Source: JACCXG01 sp963785755
Lineage (GTDB): Bacteria > Acidobacteriota > Vicinamibacteria > Vicinamibacterales > 2-12-FULL-66-21
NCBI GenBank assembly: GCA_963785755.1
Contig: CAWAXG010000078.1
Location: 48,040 to 112,039, forward strand
Length of the DNA: 64,000 nucleotides
Direction of reading: 5' to 3'
The position numbers and the translations under genes were made by a program. Below the pieces are notes generated by a model that was given only the letters and a program-made list of their open reading frames with translations, did no database searches and had not been told where the DNA came from. Below, one piece after another: positions 10,164 to 19,440 of the stretch (its first letter is position 1; the number at the start of each line of letters is the position of its first letter).

Positions 10164-10787
10164 TCAGATCGCGTCGGTAGATCGTCGAGACGATCCATGG
10201 CGTCCATCAACGCACCGACTGCACCCACTTGGGCGAATCGAGTAGTGATGCCGCAGCCACCGCCGGATCCGTGTCTTCCCGAAGGCATTGACAGCGAAGG
10301 ACCAGGCAATGAGTTGACAGTCGAGCGACGGGCTCCATCCTCCGGAGTGGACTCGATCCATTGCCAGGGCGTCGTCATCCGGGCGAGCCCCGACGAGCTG
10401 CGCCAGCCCCGTGAGCCCGGGGCGGCACGCCCAGCGAAAGTCGAATTGGGCCCCGCTCCAGCCGAGACGGGCGATGTCGTCGGCTGTAAGCGGCCGCGGC
10501 CCGACCGCGCTCATGTGGCCGCGAAGAATATTGACGAACTGCGGCAGCTCATCGAGGCCCGTGGCGCGGAGCAGCCGTCCCACCCGCGTGACCCGGCCGG
10601 CGCGCATCGATCGGAACTTCAGGATGTGGAACGGGCGGCGCTGGTACCCGACCCGTTCCTGCCGAAAGACCACCGGCCGACCGTCATCGATCAACACCGC
10701 CACCGCGATCACCGTCATCACCGGGGCAAACACCGCCAGTCCGGCCAAGGCCCCGGCCAGGTCGAACATCCGTTGCGTCCGTGACAT
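10164..10787 (-). CDS. Undecaprenyl-phosphate sugar transferase (bacterial sugar transferase family)
   Basis: A 207-residue protein with one N-terminal membrane helix (FDLAGALAGLAVFAPVMTVIAVAVLI). The family core follows: PVVFRQERVGYQRRPFHILKFRSM, RATGLDELPQFVNILRGHMSAVGPRPL and RPGLTGLAQL. These residues bind the sugar nucleotide and polyprenyl phosphate, and the enzyme would start lipid-linked glycan synthesis on the inner membrane face. It is a short version without the long N-terminal membrane domain of WcaJ types. The last 25 residues (after IRRWLRHHYS) do not look conserved and may reflect a late shift. It stands alone, divergent from the aminoacylase gene. Confidence 0.85.
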   Translation of the reverse strand: MSRTQRMFDLAGALAGLAVFAPVMTVIAVAVLIDDGRPVVFRQERVGYQRRPFHILKFRSMRAGRVTRVGRLLRATGLDELPQFVNILRGHMSAVGPRPLTADDIARLGWSGAQFDFRWACRPGLTGLAQLVGARPDDDALAMDRVHSGGWSPSLDCQLIAWSFAVNAFGKTRIRRWLRHHYSIRPSGCSRCVDGRHGSSRRSTDAI

Positions 10788-10939
10788 GCCTCGAATTCTA
10801 GATCACAAAGTAATTTGTAATGATCCCGGCGGTCGCACTGTCTCGATCACCGCCGTCCCAGACGGAGTCGACGCGTCCCTTCGGAATGCCTCACACGGAC
10901 GTGAATCGGCTTCCCCGTCGTGTCGGTACACTCCGGCGC

Positions 10940-12554
10940 ATGCGCGCAGCGTCGATCGCCGTTTCGGCCGCTGTCGTTGTTCTCGTCGGCCTCGGCCTCA
11001 TCGCCACACCTCGAGCCCAGACGCCGTCGTACGACGTGCTGATTCGAAATGGCCGCATCGTCGACGGCACCGGCAGCCCGTGGTATCGAGGCGATGTTGC
11101 CGTGCGTGGCGACACCATCGTGCGGATCGCGCCGCGGATCGACACGCCGGCGGCGCGGACCATCGACGCGACGGGGAAAGTCGTCGCGCCGGGGTTCATC
11201 GATCCCCACACCCACGCGCGGCGCGGCATTTTTCAAGTACCCACGGCTGAGAATTACGTGCGGCAGGGCGTCACGACAATCATGGAAGGGCCGGACGGGT
11301 CGTCGCCGCTGCCGATCAAGCCCTTTCTCGATCGCGTGGCCGCGCTCGACAGTGTCGCCGAACTTCGGCCTCTTCGTCGGCCAGGGAACCATTCGCGGCG
11401 AGGTCATCGGGCCGTTCAACCGGAAGGCCACCGAAGCAGAAATCGAGAAGATGCGCGGCCTCGTGCGGCAGGGCATGGAGGACGGCGCATTCGGCCTGAG
11501 CTCCGGGTTGTTCTACGTGCCGGGCACGTTCACGCCGACCGTGGAGGTGATCGAGCTGGCGAAGGTCGCGGGCCGCATGGGCGGCATCTACATCTCGCAT
11601 ATGCGCGACGAAGCGTCCGCGGTACTTGACAGCGTGCGCGAAACGATCGAGATCGGCGAAAAGGGCGGGCTCCCGACGCAGGTCACCCACCACAAGATCA
11701 TCGGCAAGGCCAACTGGGGGAAGAGCGTCGACACGCTGAAGCTCGTTGACGAAGCGCGCGCTCGCGGCGTCGATGCGACGATCGATCAGTATCCCTACAC
11801 CGCGTCGGCCACGAGTATTGAGGCGGCGCTGATGCCGGACCATGCGCTCGAGGGGGGACGCGAAGCCGTGCTGGAGCGGCTGGGCACGCCCGGCGTGCGC
11901 AACGAGATCCAGAAGGAAACCGTCCGGCTGATTCTCGAAGAGCGCGGCGGCGGCGATCCGAACAATGTGCAGCTGGCGAGCTGCGACTGGGACCACAGCC
12001 TCGACGGCAAGCGTCTCGGCGATGTGACCAGGGGCCGCGGCCTGCAGCCGACCGTCGAGAACGCCGCGGACACGGTGCTCTGGATCGTCGAGAAGGGTGG
12101 CTGCCGGGGCATCTTCCACGCGATCAACGAAGACGATCTGCAGCGCATCCTGCGGCATCCGGCGACGATGGTCGGGTCGGATGGGGAGGTGCCGATCTTC
12201 GGCCAGTCGCACCCGCATCCGCGCAGCTACGGCACGTTCGCGCGCGTGCTCGGCCGCTACGTGCGCGAGCTGAAAGCGATCACGCTCGAAGACGCCGTCC
12301 GCAGGATGTCCGCGTTTCCCGCGCAGCGGATCGGCCTGGCCGACCGCGGCGTGCTGCGGGAAGGGATGAAGGCCGACATCGCGATCTTCGATCCGGCGAC
12401 GGTGCGGGACCTGGCGACCTTCGAGCGGCCACACCAATACGCGGAAGGAGTGAGCCAGGTGATCGTCAACGGCCAGGTGGCGTTCGACAGCGGCAGAATG
12501 ACCGAGGCCCGGCCTGGCCGGATCCTCTACGGCCCCGCGCACTCAACCCGGTGA
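10940..12554 (+). CDS. D-aminoacylase-like amidohydrolase, secreted (frameshifted)
   Basis: Starts at ATG 10940 with a signal peptide (MRAASIAVSAAVVVLVGLG...TPRAQ), so it probably acts outside the cytoplasm. The body is a metal-dependent amidohydrolase of the N-acyl-D-amino-acid deacylase type. Landmarks are YDVLIRNGRIVDGTG, the HTH metal pair in GFIDPHTHARRG, His in YISHMRDEAS and in QVTHHKIIGK, and the catalytic Asp in TMVGSDGEVP. Near 11357 the frame changes: VAALDSVA continues as NFGLFVGQGTIRG one frame over, with no loss of content. Members hydrolyse N-acyl-D-amino acids, but substrates vary widely in this family. It stands alone on the plus strand. Confidence 0.8.
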
Positions 12555-12592
12555 CACACTCCAAAGACGTCGGTGAGCCCTGACCGATGCGA

Positions 12593-15244
12593 TCACTCCT
12601 GCCTGAGCGTCCGCATCGGATCGAGGCGGGCGGCGCGGGTCGCGGGGATCCAGGCGGCGAGCAGGCAGGCCACGACGATCAAGAGCACGCTCGCCGCATA
12701 CGCGATCGGATCGGTGACGCGCACGATCTCGGCAAGCGGCGCCGCCGCGGGCATGGCGATCAGGATTGTGGCGAGAGATGCGGCGAGTCCGACTCCGGCG
12801 AGCAGGCCGTAGGCGACCGGGCGCGTGGTCTGCGCCAGGATCAACCGCGTCACATTCTGAGACGACGCGCCGAGCGCCATCCGCACGCCGATCTCCCTGG
12901 TGCGCTGCTCGACGAGATACGACAGCACGCTGAAGAGCCCGGACGCGGTCAGCAAGAGCGCGAGGCCGCCGAGCACGAGTGACACCCAGAACGCGATCTG
13001 CAGGAAGTACCTCTCGAGCCTGGCCACCGTTCGCATCGTCACGACCATGCCCATGTCGGGATCGACCTTGGTGAGGTGATCGACGAGAGTACGACGGGCG
13101 ATCTCGGAATCGCCCCTCACGCGCGCCGCGACCCGCGTGTTCGGCGCGTCGACACTGGTCGGGAGGACAATGCCGGCATCGTCGGTATCGGTGAAACGGA
13201 AACCCGCGACATCGCGCGACACGCCCACGACCGTCACCAGACGCGCCGGCACCGGTGGTTCGTCCTTCGGCGCCGTTTCGGAACCGAGATCCTGCTCGAG
13301 CCGGAACGTTTCGCCGACGCCGCTGCCATTCGGCCAGAGCTCCCGCGCCATCGACTCCGAGACGATGGCGACCGGGTGCTCGCCGTCGCGCTCCGCCGCG
13401 GTGAACGATCGCCCGCGCACGATCGGAATGTCGAAGACCTCGAAGTACTCGGGCGAGACGAACCTGTAGGCGACGGCAGTCCTGCTGGCGCCGATGGTCG
13501 CGAACGCCCGGTGCGACCCGGCCAGCAGGCCCGGCCGCAGGGCCGCATACGCGGTAATGGTCGATTCGGACGCGATCGCCTGGATCATCGCCGCGCGCTT
13601 CGGCTCGTTGATCGTTTCGAAGAGCACCGTATCAACCGTGCGGAAGCCCGGATCGAATCGTGACGATGCGATCGCGCTGCGCAGGAAAATCGCCGTGCAG
13701 ATCAGCAACAGCGCCGAGGCGAAGACCTGGATGCCAATCAGCGCATTGCGGGCACGGCCGGGACGCGCCTCCTTCAACAGCCCGCCGCGCAGCGTCCGCA
13801 CCGGCTCGACCCGCGTCGCCTGCAGCGCGGGCATCAAGGCGAAGAAGGCCGTGGCGGCCATGGCCACGAGGACCAGGAACACGGCCACGCGCCAGTCAGC
13901 AGCGGGCACGGCGAGGTCGATATTGGGGTCGCCGAGGTCCACCGGCATCGTCCGCATCGCCCAATAGACCATGCTTTCGAGCGCGACCCGCGAGATGAGG
14001 TAACCGCCGCCGGCTGCGGCCAGCGCGAGCATCGAGCTCTCGGTCATGAGCTGGCGGACGATACGGCGGCGCGACGCCCCGAGCGACAAACGAATGCCGA
14101 TCTCCCGCTGACGCGCGACGCCGCGTGCGAGCAGCAGGTTGGCGACGTTGGCGCAGCCGATCATCAGGATCAAACCAAAGGCAAAGAACAATGGCGCGAA
14201 GACCACGGCCGCTTCCAGCGGTTGCGGAATCGTGCCTCGCCGCGGCACCAGCTCGATCGCCTCGGCACGACGATCGGCGGTGGGGACCTCCTGTCGATTC
14301 GAATCCCACGCCGCCAATCGGGCGCGGGCGCTCTCCATCGACACACCAGGTTTGAGGCGGCCGATAATTGCCACGCCGATGCTGTCTTCGCGGCCGCGAT
14401 CCCCCGGCTGGAACTGCGCGAGCTGCGCGAGTGGCGCCCAGAAGTCAGGGGGGCTGACCTCGAGGCCGCGGAACCCTGCCGGCATCACGCCGATGATCTC
14501 GAACGGCGCGCCGCCGACCAGCACCGTCCGTCCCAGCACGTTCGGATCGCGATCGAAGCGGCGGGTCCACCCCTTGTCGCTGAGCACAATCACCGGATTG
14601 CCGGCTGACGCGTCGTCGGCGGGAGCGAGGGCGCGCCCCATCACGGGATGGACGCCGACGACGTGGAAGAAATTGCCGGTGACGAGCGTCACCGCCATCA
14701 TCCGGCCATCGACGCGGAGATCGATGTCGGCCACAGTGGCATACGCGTCGGTGAAGACACTGGTCTCCCTGCGCAACGCTTCGAACTGCGGGCGCGTGAA
14801 CGGCGTCCGTTCGCCATTGGCCAGCTGCGGCCGTTCGACGGCGTACATCTCGCGGATATCGGGGACCGTGTCAACGCGGAACAGGAAAATATTCAGGATG
14901 GTGAACAGGACCGCCACGACGCCGAGTCCGATCGCGACGGTCGCCACGATGGTGCAGGCGGCCAGCGGCGCGCGCCTGAAGGAGCGCAGCGCGAACCGAA
15001 CGTCACGGATGGTGTTGTCGACGAACGCCGTTCCGCGCTCGTCGCGGCATTCGTCGGCCACGACGGTCGTCGATCCGAAACGCGCCTGCGCCTTTGCCCG
15101 CGCCTCATCCGGCGGCATGCCCTGATCGATCAACTTCCTGGCTTCGCGCTCGATGTGAAACGAGAGCTCGTCGTGCAGATCCCGTTCGACCCGGCTGGGG
15201 GTGATCAGGGCACGAAGGCGGAGCTTGAGGTCGCGAAAGCCCAT
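12593..15244 (-). CDS. ADOP-type MacB/FtsX permease, full length
   Basis: An intact 883-residue orphan permease. Residues 1-75 form the cytoplasmic prefix domain (VERDLHDELSFHIEREA and DEARAKAQARFGS). Two MacB-core/FtsX units follow. The first TM is AACTIVATVAIGLGVVAVLF near residue 95. FtsX loops read RQREIGIRLSLGASRRR and QRTREIGVRMALGASSQN, and the end is ATRAARLDPMRTLRQE. No ATPase gene adjoins it. A short frame and a possible promoter lie directly upstream. The substrate is unknown. It is the clean reference for the ADOP remnant at 9882-10025. Confidence 0.9.
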   Translation of the reverse strand: MGFRDLKLRLRALITPSRVERDLHDELSFHIEREARKLIDQGMPPDEARAKAQARFGSTTVVADECRDERGTAFVDNTIRDVRFALRSFRRAPLAACTIVATVAIGLGVVAVLFTILNIFLFRVDTVPDIREMYAVERPQLANGERTPFTRPQFEALRRETSVFTDAYATVADIDLRVDGRMMAVTLVTGNFFHVVGVHPVMGRALAPADDASAGNPVIVLSDKGWTRRFDRDPNVLGRTVLVGGAPFEIIGVMPAGFRGLEVSPPDFWAPLAQLAQFQPGDRGREDSIGVAIIGRLKPGVSMESARARLAAWDSNRQEVPTADRRAEAIELVPRRGTIPQPLEAAVVFAPLFFAFGLILMIGCANVANLLLARGVARQREIGIRLSLGASRRRIVRQLMTESSMLALAAAGGGYLISRVALESMVYWAMRTMPVDLGDPNIDLAVPAADWRVAVFLVLVAMAATAFFALMPALQATRVEPVRTLRGGLLKEARPGRARNALIGIQVFASALLLICTAIFLRSAIASSRFDPGFRTVDTVLFETINEPKRAAMIQAIASESTITAYAALRPGLLAGSHRAFATIGASRTAVAYRFVSPEYFEVFDIPIVRGRSFTAAERDGEHPVAIVSESMARELWPNGSGVGETFRLEQDLGSETAPKDEPPVPARLVTVVGVSRDVAGFRFTDTDDAGIVLPTSVDAPNTRVAARVRGDSEIARRTLVDHLTKVDPDMGMVVTMRTVARLERYFLQIAFWVSLVLGGLALLLTASGLFSVLSYLVEQRTREIGVRMALGASSQNVTRLILAQTTRPVAYGLLAGVGLAASLATILIAMPAAAPLAEIVRVTDPIAYAASVLLIVVACLLAAWIPATRAARLDPMRTLRQE

Positions 15245-15251
15245 GACGGTC

Positions 15252-15353
15252 TTACTCCAGCTTCATGACGAAGCCGATGGCGTTCGACATGCGGTTGCAC
15301 TCACGGGTCTCGACGGCCGGCGTGCCGGGCAGGAGATCGGGGGGTCTGGTCAT
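15252..15353 (-). CDS. 33-residue open frame upstream of ADOP permease
   Basis: ATG 15353 is preceded by GAGAGG seven bases upstream, a good ribosome site. The frame MTRPPDLLPGTPAVE... ends in MKLE seven bases before the permease ATG at 15244. The spacing suggests a leader peptide or tiny co-transcribed protein, but no homologue is recognised and the frame may be chance. The larger antisense frame running on to 16178 lies over the esterase gene and is rejected. Confidence 0.3.
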   Translation of the reverse strand: MTRPPDLLPGTPAVETRECNRMSNAIGFVMKLE

Positions 15354-15369
15354 GATGTCGCCTCTCGAC

Positions 15370-15397
15370 ACTATCGAGTCTTGATGTCGGCTGTCAA
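15370..15397 (-). promoter_or_regulatory. Possible sigma70 promoter of the 15.2 kb permease
   Basis: On the minus strand TTGACA (15397-15392) is followed after 16 bases by GATAGT (15375-15370). A short inverted repeat, CTCGA-5-TCGAG at 15364-15378, covers the -10 and could bind a repressor. The -10 is weak. Confidence 0.35.
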
Positions 15398-15518
15398 CAC
15401 CAAGGTTGCAGTGGGATGAGACGCAGATGACGACGATTCGTTCCGTCGGCGCGACGCGGCCCGAGTTGACAACCGCCGTACCTCGGCACAAGCTCCCAGG
15501 ATCCGAAAGGACCGACCC

Positions 15519-16523
15519 GTGATGCGATCGTGGAACGCCCGGCTCGTATTGCTCTTGGCTGTGGCGGTGACACCGACCTACGCACAGCGCCCGGCGGATC
15601 CGGCCCGGGTCGCGCCGGCGCACACGTGCACCGCGATCACGCAGGCCAACGCCGACGCGAGCGCCGGCACGGCCAACATCAACCACGACGGCACGCCGAT
15701 CGACGGCACCCCGGCCCCCGACATTTCGCGCGGCTTCAAAGGAATTCCGAGATCGGCTCAGCCCAGGCTCACGGCGTCGCAGCAGCGCATCCTTGAATGC
15801 ACGCACCGCCTGGCCGAGGCGAACGCCGACATGCCCTACACGCTGTTCGTGCCGTCGACTTACGATCCGCAGAAGCCAGCACCCCTTGTGGTCGATCTGC
15901 ACGGCCTGAACATCACGCCACTGCAACAGATCCTGTTCGACGGCACCACGGATTTCGCCGAGCGATACGGATTCATCGTCCTCGCACCGATGGGATTCAA
16001 CCTGTCCAGCTGGTGGGGGAGCCGGCCCGGAACGCCGGTCGCGACGGCGGCCGTGAAGCCCGGCGGTGACGTCCGCTACTCCACGACGGAGCTGGCGGAA
16101 ATCGACACGATGACCCTGCTCAAATCGATCCGGGAGCAGTACACCGTCGACAGCGATCGCATCTATCTCATGGGGCATTCCATGGGTGGCGCGGGGACGT
16201 ACTATCTCGGCGGCAAGTACAACGACATCTGGGCCGCACTCGCCCCACTCTCAGGCGCCGGGGGCATCGCCGACGGCGCCGCGGAACGATACAAGTCACT
16301 GCCGACGCTGATCATGCACGGCGCGAAGGACTCGATTGTGCCTCCGGCGACGTCGCGCCGGGCCGTGGCCGCGCTGCAGGCCGTCGGTGCGCCCCACATC
16401 TATCTCGAGTTCCCCGACAAGGATCACGAGTTCTGGATTCGACGCGGCGCCGCGCAGATGGAGAAAGTGTTCCTCTTCTTCAACCTGGTTTCGAAGCGAA
16501 CCACCGTCCTTCCACAGAAATAA
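15519..16523 (+). CDS. Secreted alpha/beta-hydrolase, PHB depolymerase/feruloyl-esterase-like
   Basis: Starts at GTG 15519 or the adjoining ATG 15522, with GAAAGG upstream. A signal peptide ends near YAQRPAD. The mature part has an alpha/beta-hydrolase fold: APLVVDLHGLN as the oxyanion strand, nucleophile Ser in LMGHSMGGAG, Asp in HGAKDSIVPP and His in PDKDHEFW. This arrangement is that of the PHB depolymerase/esterase group (Esterase_PHB and LpqC-like). Such enzymes cleave polyesters or feruloyl and acetyl esters outside the cell; which one applies here is not visible. It is monocistronic. Confidence 0.85.
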   Translation: MMRSWNARLVLLLAVAVTPTYAQRPADPARVAPAHTCTAITQANADASAGTANINHDGTPIDGTPAPDISRGFKGIPRSAQPRLTASQQRILECTHRLAEANADMPYTLFVPSTYDPQKPAPLVVDLHGLNITPLQQILFDGTTDFAERYGFIVLAPMGFNLSSWWGSRPGTPVATAAVKPGGDVRYSTTELAEIDTMTLLKSIREQYTVDSDRIYLMGHSMGGAGTYYLGGKYNDIWAALAPLSGAGGIADGAAERYKSLPTLIMHGAKDSIVPPATSRRAVAALQAVGAPHIYLEFPDKDHEFWIRRGAAQMEKVFLFFNLVSKRTTVLPQK

Positions 16524-16594
16524 CGATTTCAGTCATTTCACCTGTGCCCAGCTCGATCCGTCCCACTCCCACACGGCAGAAACTTCTAACGCTG

Positions 16595-16705
16595 AGCTGT
16601 CAGCGGACGCGCGAGATCGGGATTCGGATGGCGCTCGGCGCGCAGACCAGTGATGTGCGTCGGTTGTTCGCCGCACCTGGGCTCTTGCTGACAGGCGCCG
16701 GCGTC
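16595..16705 (+). pseudogene. ADOP/FtsX permease remnant
   Basis: The plus frame reads SCQRTREIGIRMALGAQTSD, then VRRLFAAPGLLLTGAGV. This is the diagnostic FtsX loop and following helix of ADOP permeases (compare QRTREIGVRMALGAS in the intact gene). It is flanked by nothing else of the gene. It abuts, and by two bases overlaps, the 3' end of the convergent kinase gene. Confidence 0.7.
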
Positions 16706-19357
16706 AGTGGCGCGGCTTCCAGTTCAGGATGACGGTAATCGGTGACGTGCCCCCGCCTTCGACCGCCGAGTTCATCACGAACGACTGGCCGTCCCGGGAG
16801 ACCATGTACTGCTGGCGGTACTTCAGCATGACCTTGCTGCCCACATCCGTGGTGAACAAGCCAATCGGCGCCCCGAGATCGGCACTCTTGTTGTCCGGCG
16901 AAAACTTCACGGAAACCGCCATCAATTTGTCGTCGGCAGCCACGTAGAACAGTTCCGTGCCCTTGGGGCTCCAGCGCGGTTGGATGCCGCCGCCGGTGGA
17001 CACGGGCCACTCTTCTCCGGGACCGGGAAAGGGCCGGAGATAGATCTCGTCGCGACCGGTCTTGTCCGACTGATAGACCATCCATTTGCCGTCCGGGGAG
17101 AACTGGGCCTGACTCTCGTTGAAATCCGTCCGCACGACTTCGAACGGCTTCTCGGTCTCCGTCGAGCGCCACCGCCCAGATGTCCGGACCACGACCGGCC
17201 TCCATATTGGAATAGAGCAGGAATCGGCCGTCTGAGGACCAGTCCCATGGCCACTGGCCGGCTGACTCGCCGTGGGCGGACGCCGGCAGTACCGGTTCTT
17301 CCACGTTCGGCGGTGCGCTGAGCAGTCTGCGAGACAGGTGCAACCGGTCGCCGATTCTGATGCCGGCAAAGACGATGCTGGTGTCGTCGGGCGACCAGAG
17401 CGGGTAGATGTCGTCCCCCGCATCGAACGTGATGCGCTCCCACGCACGTCGGCCGATGTCGTAGATCCAGATGTCCATGTTCCCGTCCACCCATCGGAAG
17501 ACGGCGATCCGGCGGCCGCTGTGCGACAGCGCAGGACCAAGCGCGGCGGTATCCGGGTAGACCACCTTGTCGAGCGGCCGGCCGGATCGATCGAGCCAGA
17601 CGAACTGTCGCTGGGCGGTGTCAGGCGCCCGCGTTCGATAGGCGATGGGTCCGGCGGCCGACGTGGAGAGCGACGTTCCCGAACTGACGCGTTCGTCCTC
17701 CACGACGAACGCGTCGCCGCTGGTTTCTCCACGATCCGCATCGAACGGTTGCGCGTACAGCTTGTCTGTTGCGGATGAACAGCAGATGTCCCGATGCTGC
17801 GAATGCGGCGAAGGTGTCCGCAGCCAACAACCGTTTCGTGTCAGGTTTGCCGAGCTCGCCGAGGTAGACGCCGCGCCCTTCAGGGCTGCCGCTGACGAAG
17901 AAGAGGAAGCGGCGGCCATCGGGCAGGAACTGTGGGAAGTGATGGCCACGCTGCTGCGGCGTCTGGAGCCGTGTGACGGCTGTCTGTTCACCGCCGTTGG
18001 CCGAGACGCTGAGAATCGGCCCGCCAGGATTGTCGGCGAACAGGATGATCCCGTCGCGATTCCATGTGCCGCCGATCGGGACGGCGCTCTGGGAGGTCAA
18101 CGTCTTCACCGCGCCGCCGTCGACATCCATGCGCTTCAGCTGCGTGCCGGCAAAAAACCCGATCGAACGGCTGTCCGGTGACCAGAACGGACGGGAAGCC
18201 CGCTCGGTCCCGGGCAGCGGCCGCGCCGACGACGAGTCGAGCGAGCGGAGCCACAACTGCGGCTCATTGCCTGATCGGGCCACGAAGACTACCTTGAGGC
18301 CGTCGGGTGACACCGCGAGCGAGGCATCGCTGGTGGGCGGGGTCGTGATCTCCAGCCGTACTTCTGAAGCTGGAGATGATGGCCGGAGAAACCAGCCCAG
18401 GGCGCCGGCGGCGAGGGACGCGATGAGCGTCACGGCGGCGGCGGTCATCAAACGGGGCCGCGTCGAGTGTGTGGGCCCTGCGGCGGTCTCTGATGTCGCG
18501 GTACCGATCTCTTCCAGCTCGATGCGCGCGTCCGCGATGTCGTGCAGCCGGTGGTCCGGATCCTTGTGCAGGCATCGCTTCAACAAGCGGCGGAGCGTGA
18601 CCGGCGTCTGCGCCGGCAACGCCGGCCAGTCGGGCTCGCGCTCGAGAATGGCGGCGACGACCTCGGTCGACGTCGCGCCGGGGAACGGGGCGCGGGCCGT
18701 CAGCATCTCGAACAGGACGCAGCCGAAGGCCCAGATGTCGGCGCGCTTGTCGACGGGGACGCCTTTCGCCTGTTCCGGCGCCATGTACGCGGCGGTGCCC
18801 AGCACCACGCCGATGCGCGTCGCTGCACTGGTGACCGTCGGCGCCACCCCGGCGGCTCCTCCGGGGTCGTCCGTGGACTCGAGCGGCTTCGCGAGGCCGA
18901 AGTCGAGCACCTTCACCGCACGTGACGCGGTGAGCCGGATGTTTGCCGGCTTCAGGTCCCGATGGACGATCCCTTTGCCGTGCGCCGCCTCCAACGCCGT
19001 GGCGATCTGCATCGCGATCGCCGTCGACTCACGCAGCGGAATCGGCCCGCGTGCGATCGCGACGGCGAGATCCTCGCCCTCGACCAGTTCCATCACGAGC
19101 GCGAGCGCGGTGCCCGACTGCTCCAGGCCGTGAATCTGGGCGATGTGGGGATGGTTGAGGGACGCCAGCACGCGGGCTTCCCGCTCGAAGCGGGCCAGGC
19201 GGTCGGGATCGGCCGCGACAGCCTGCGGCAGCACCTTGACCGCGACGTCGCGATGCAGCCGCGTGTCCCGGGCGCGATAGACCTCGCCCATGCCGCCGGA
19301 GCCGATGGCCCCGATGATTTCGTAGGTGCCGAGGCGTGTACCCGCCGACAGCGTCAT
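16704..19357 (-). CDS. PknB-type Ser/Thr kinase with PD40/TolB-like propeller (two frameshifts)
   Basis: Starts at ATG 19357 (MTLSAGTRLGTYEIIG). Kinase landmarks are GAIGSGGMGEVYRA (P-loop), VAVKVLP (Lys), GIVHRDLKPANI (catalytic loop), VLDFGLAK (DFG), GTAAYMAPEQ and the usual C-lobe. A single membrane helix follows (AAVTLIASLAAGALGWFL). A WD40-like beta-propeller then begins with ASLAVSPDGLKVVFVA and ends in TVILNWKPRH. The propeller is broken by shifts near 17780 and 17160, but the sequence continues in the next frame each time. Such receptors are thought to sense an extracytoplasmic signal through the propeller and phosphorylate cytoplasmic targets. It converges on the permease remnant. 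Confidence 0.85.
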
Positions 19358-19440
19358 CTGATTCGTCGATTGGCGGTGATTGTAACGGAGTGCCGACCTA
19401 CCGGCGACCACAATCGCTGCAATGCTTTTCGGTGGTGAAC

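Noticed and set aside
10034..10378. Minus-strand 114-codon frame beside the sugar transferase
   Set aside because: Mostly overlaps the C-terminal half of the transferase in another frame and has no recognisable motif.
15354..16178. Minus-strand continuation of the small leader frame
   Set aside because: Antisense to the esterase gene with its GHSMGG motif, and it would cross the promoter.
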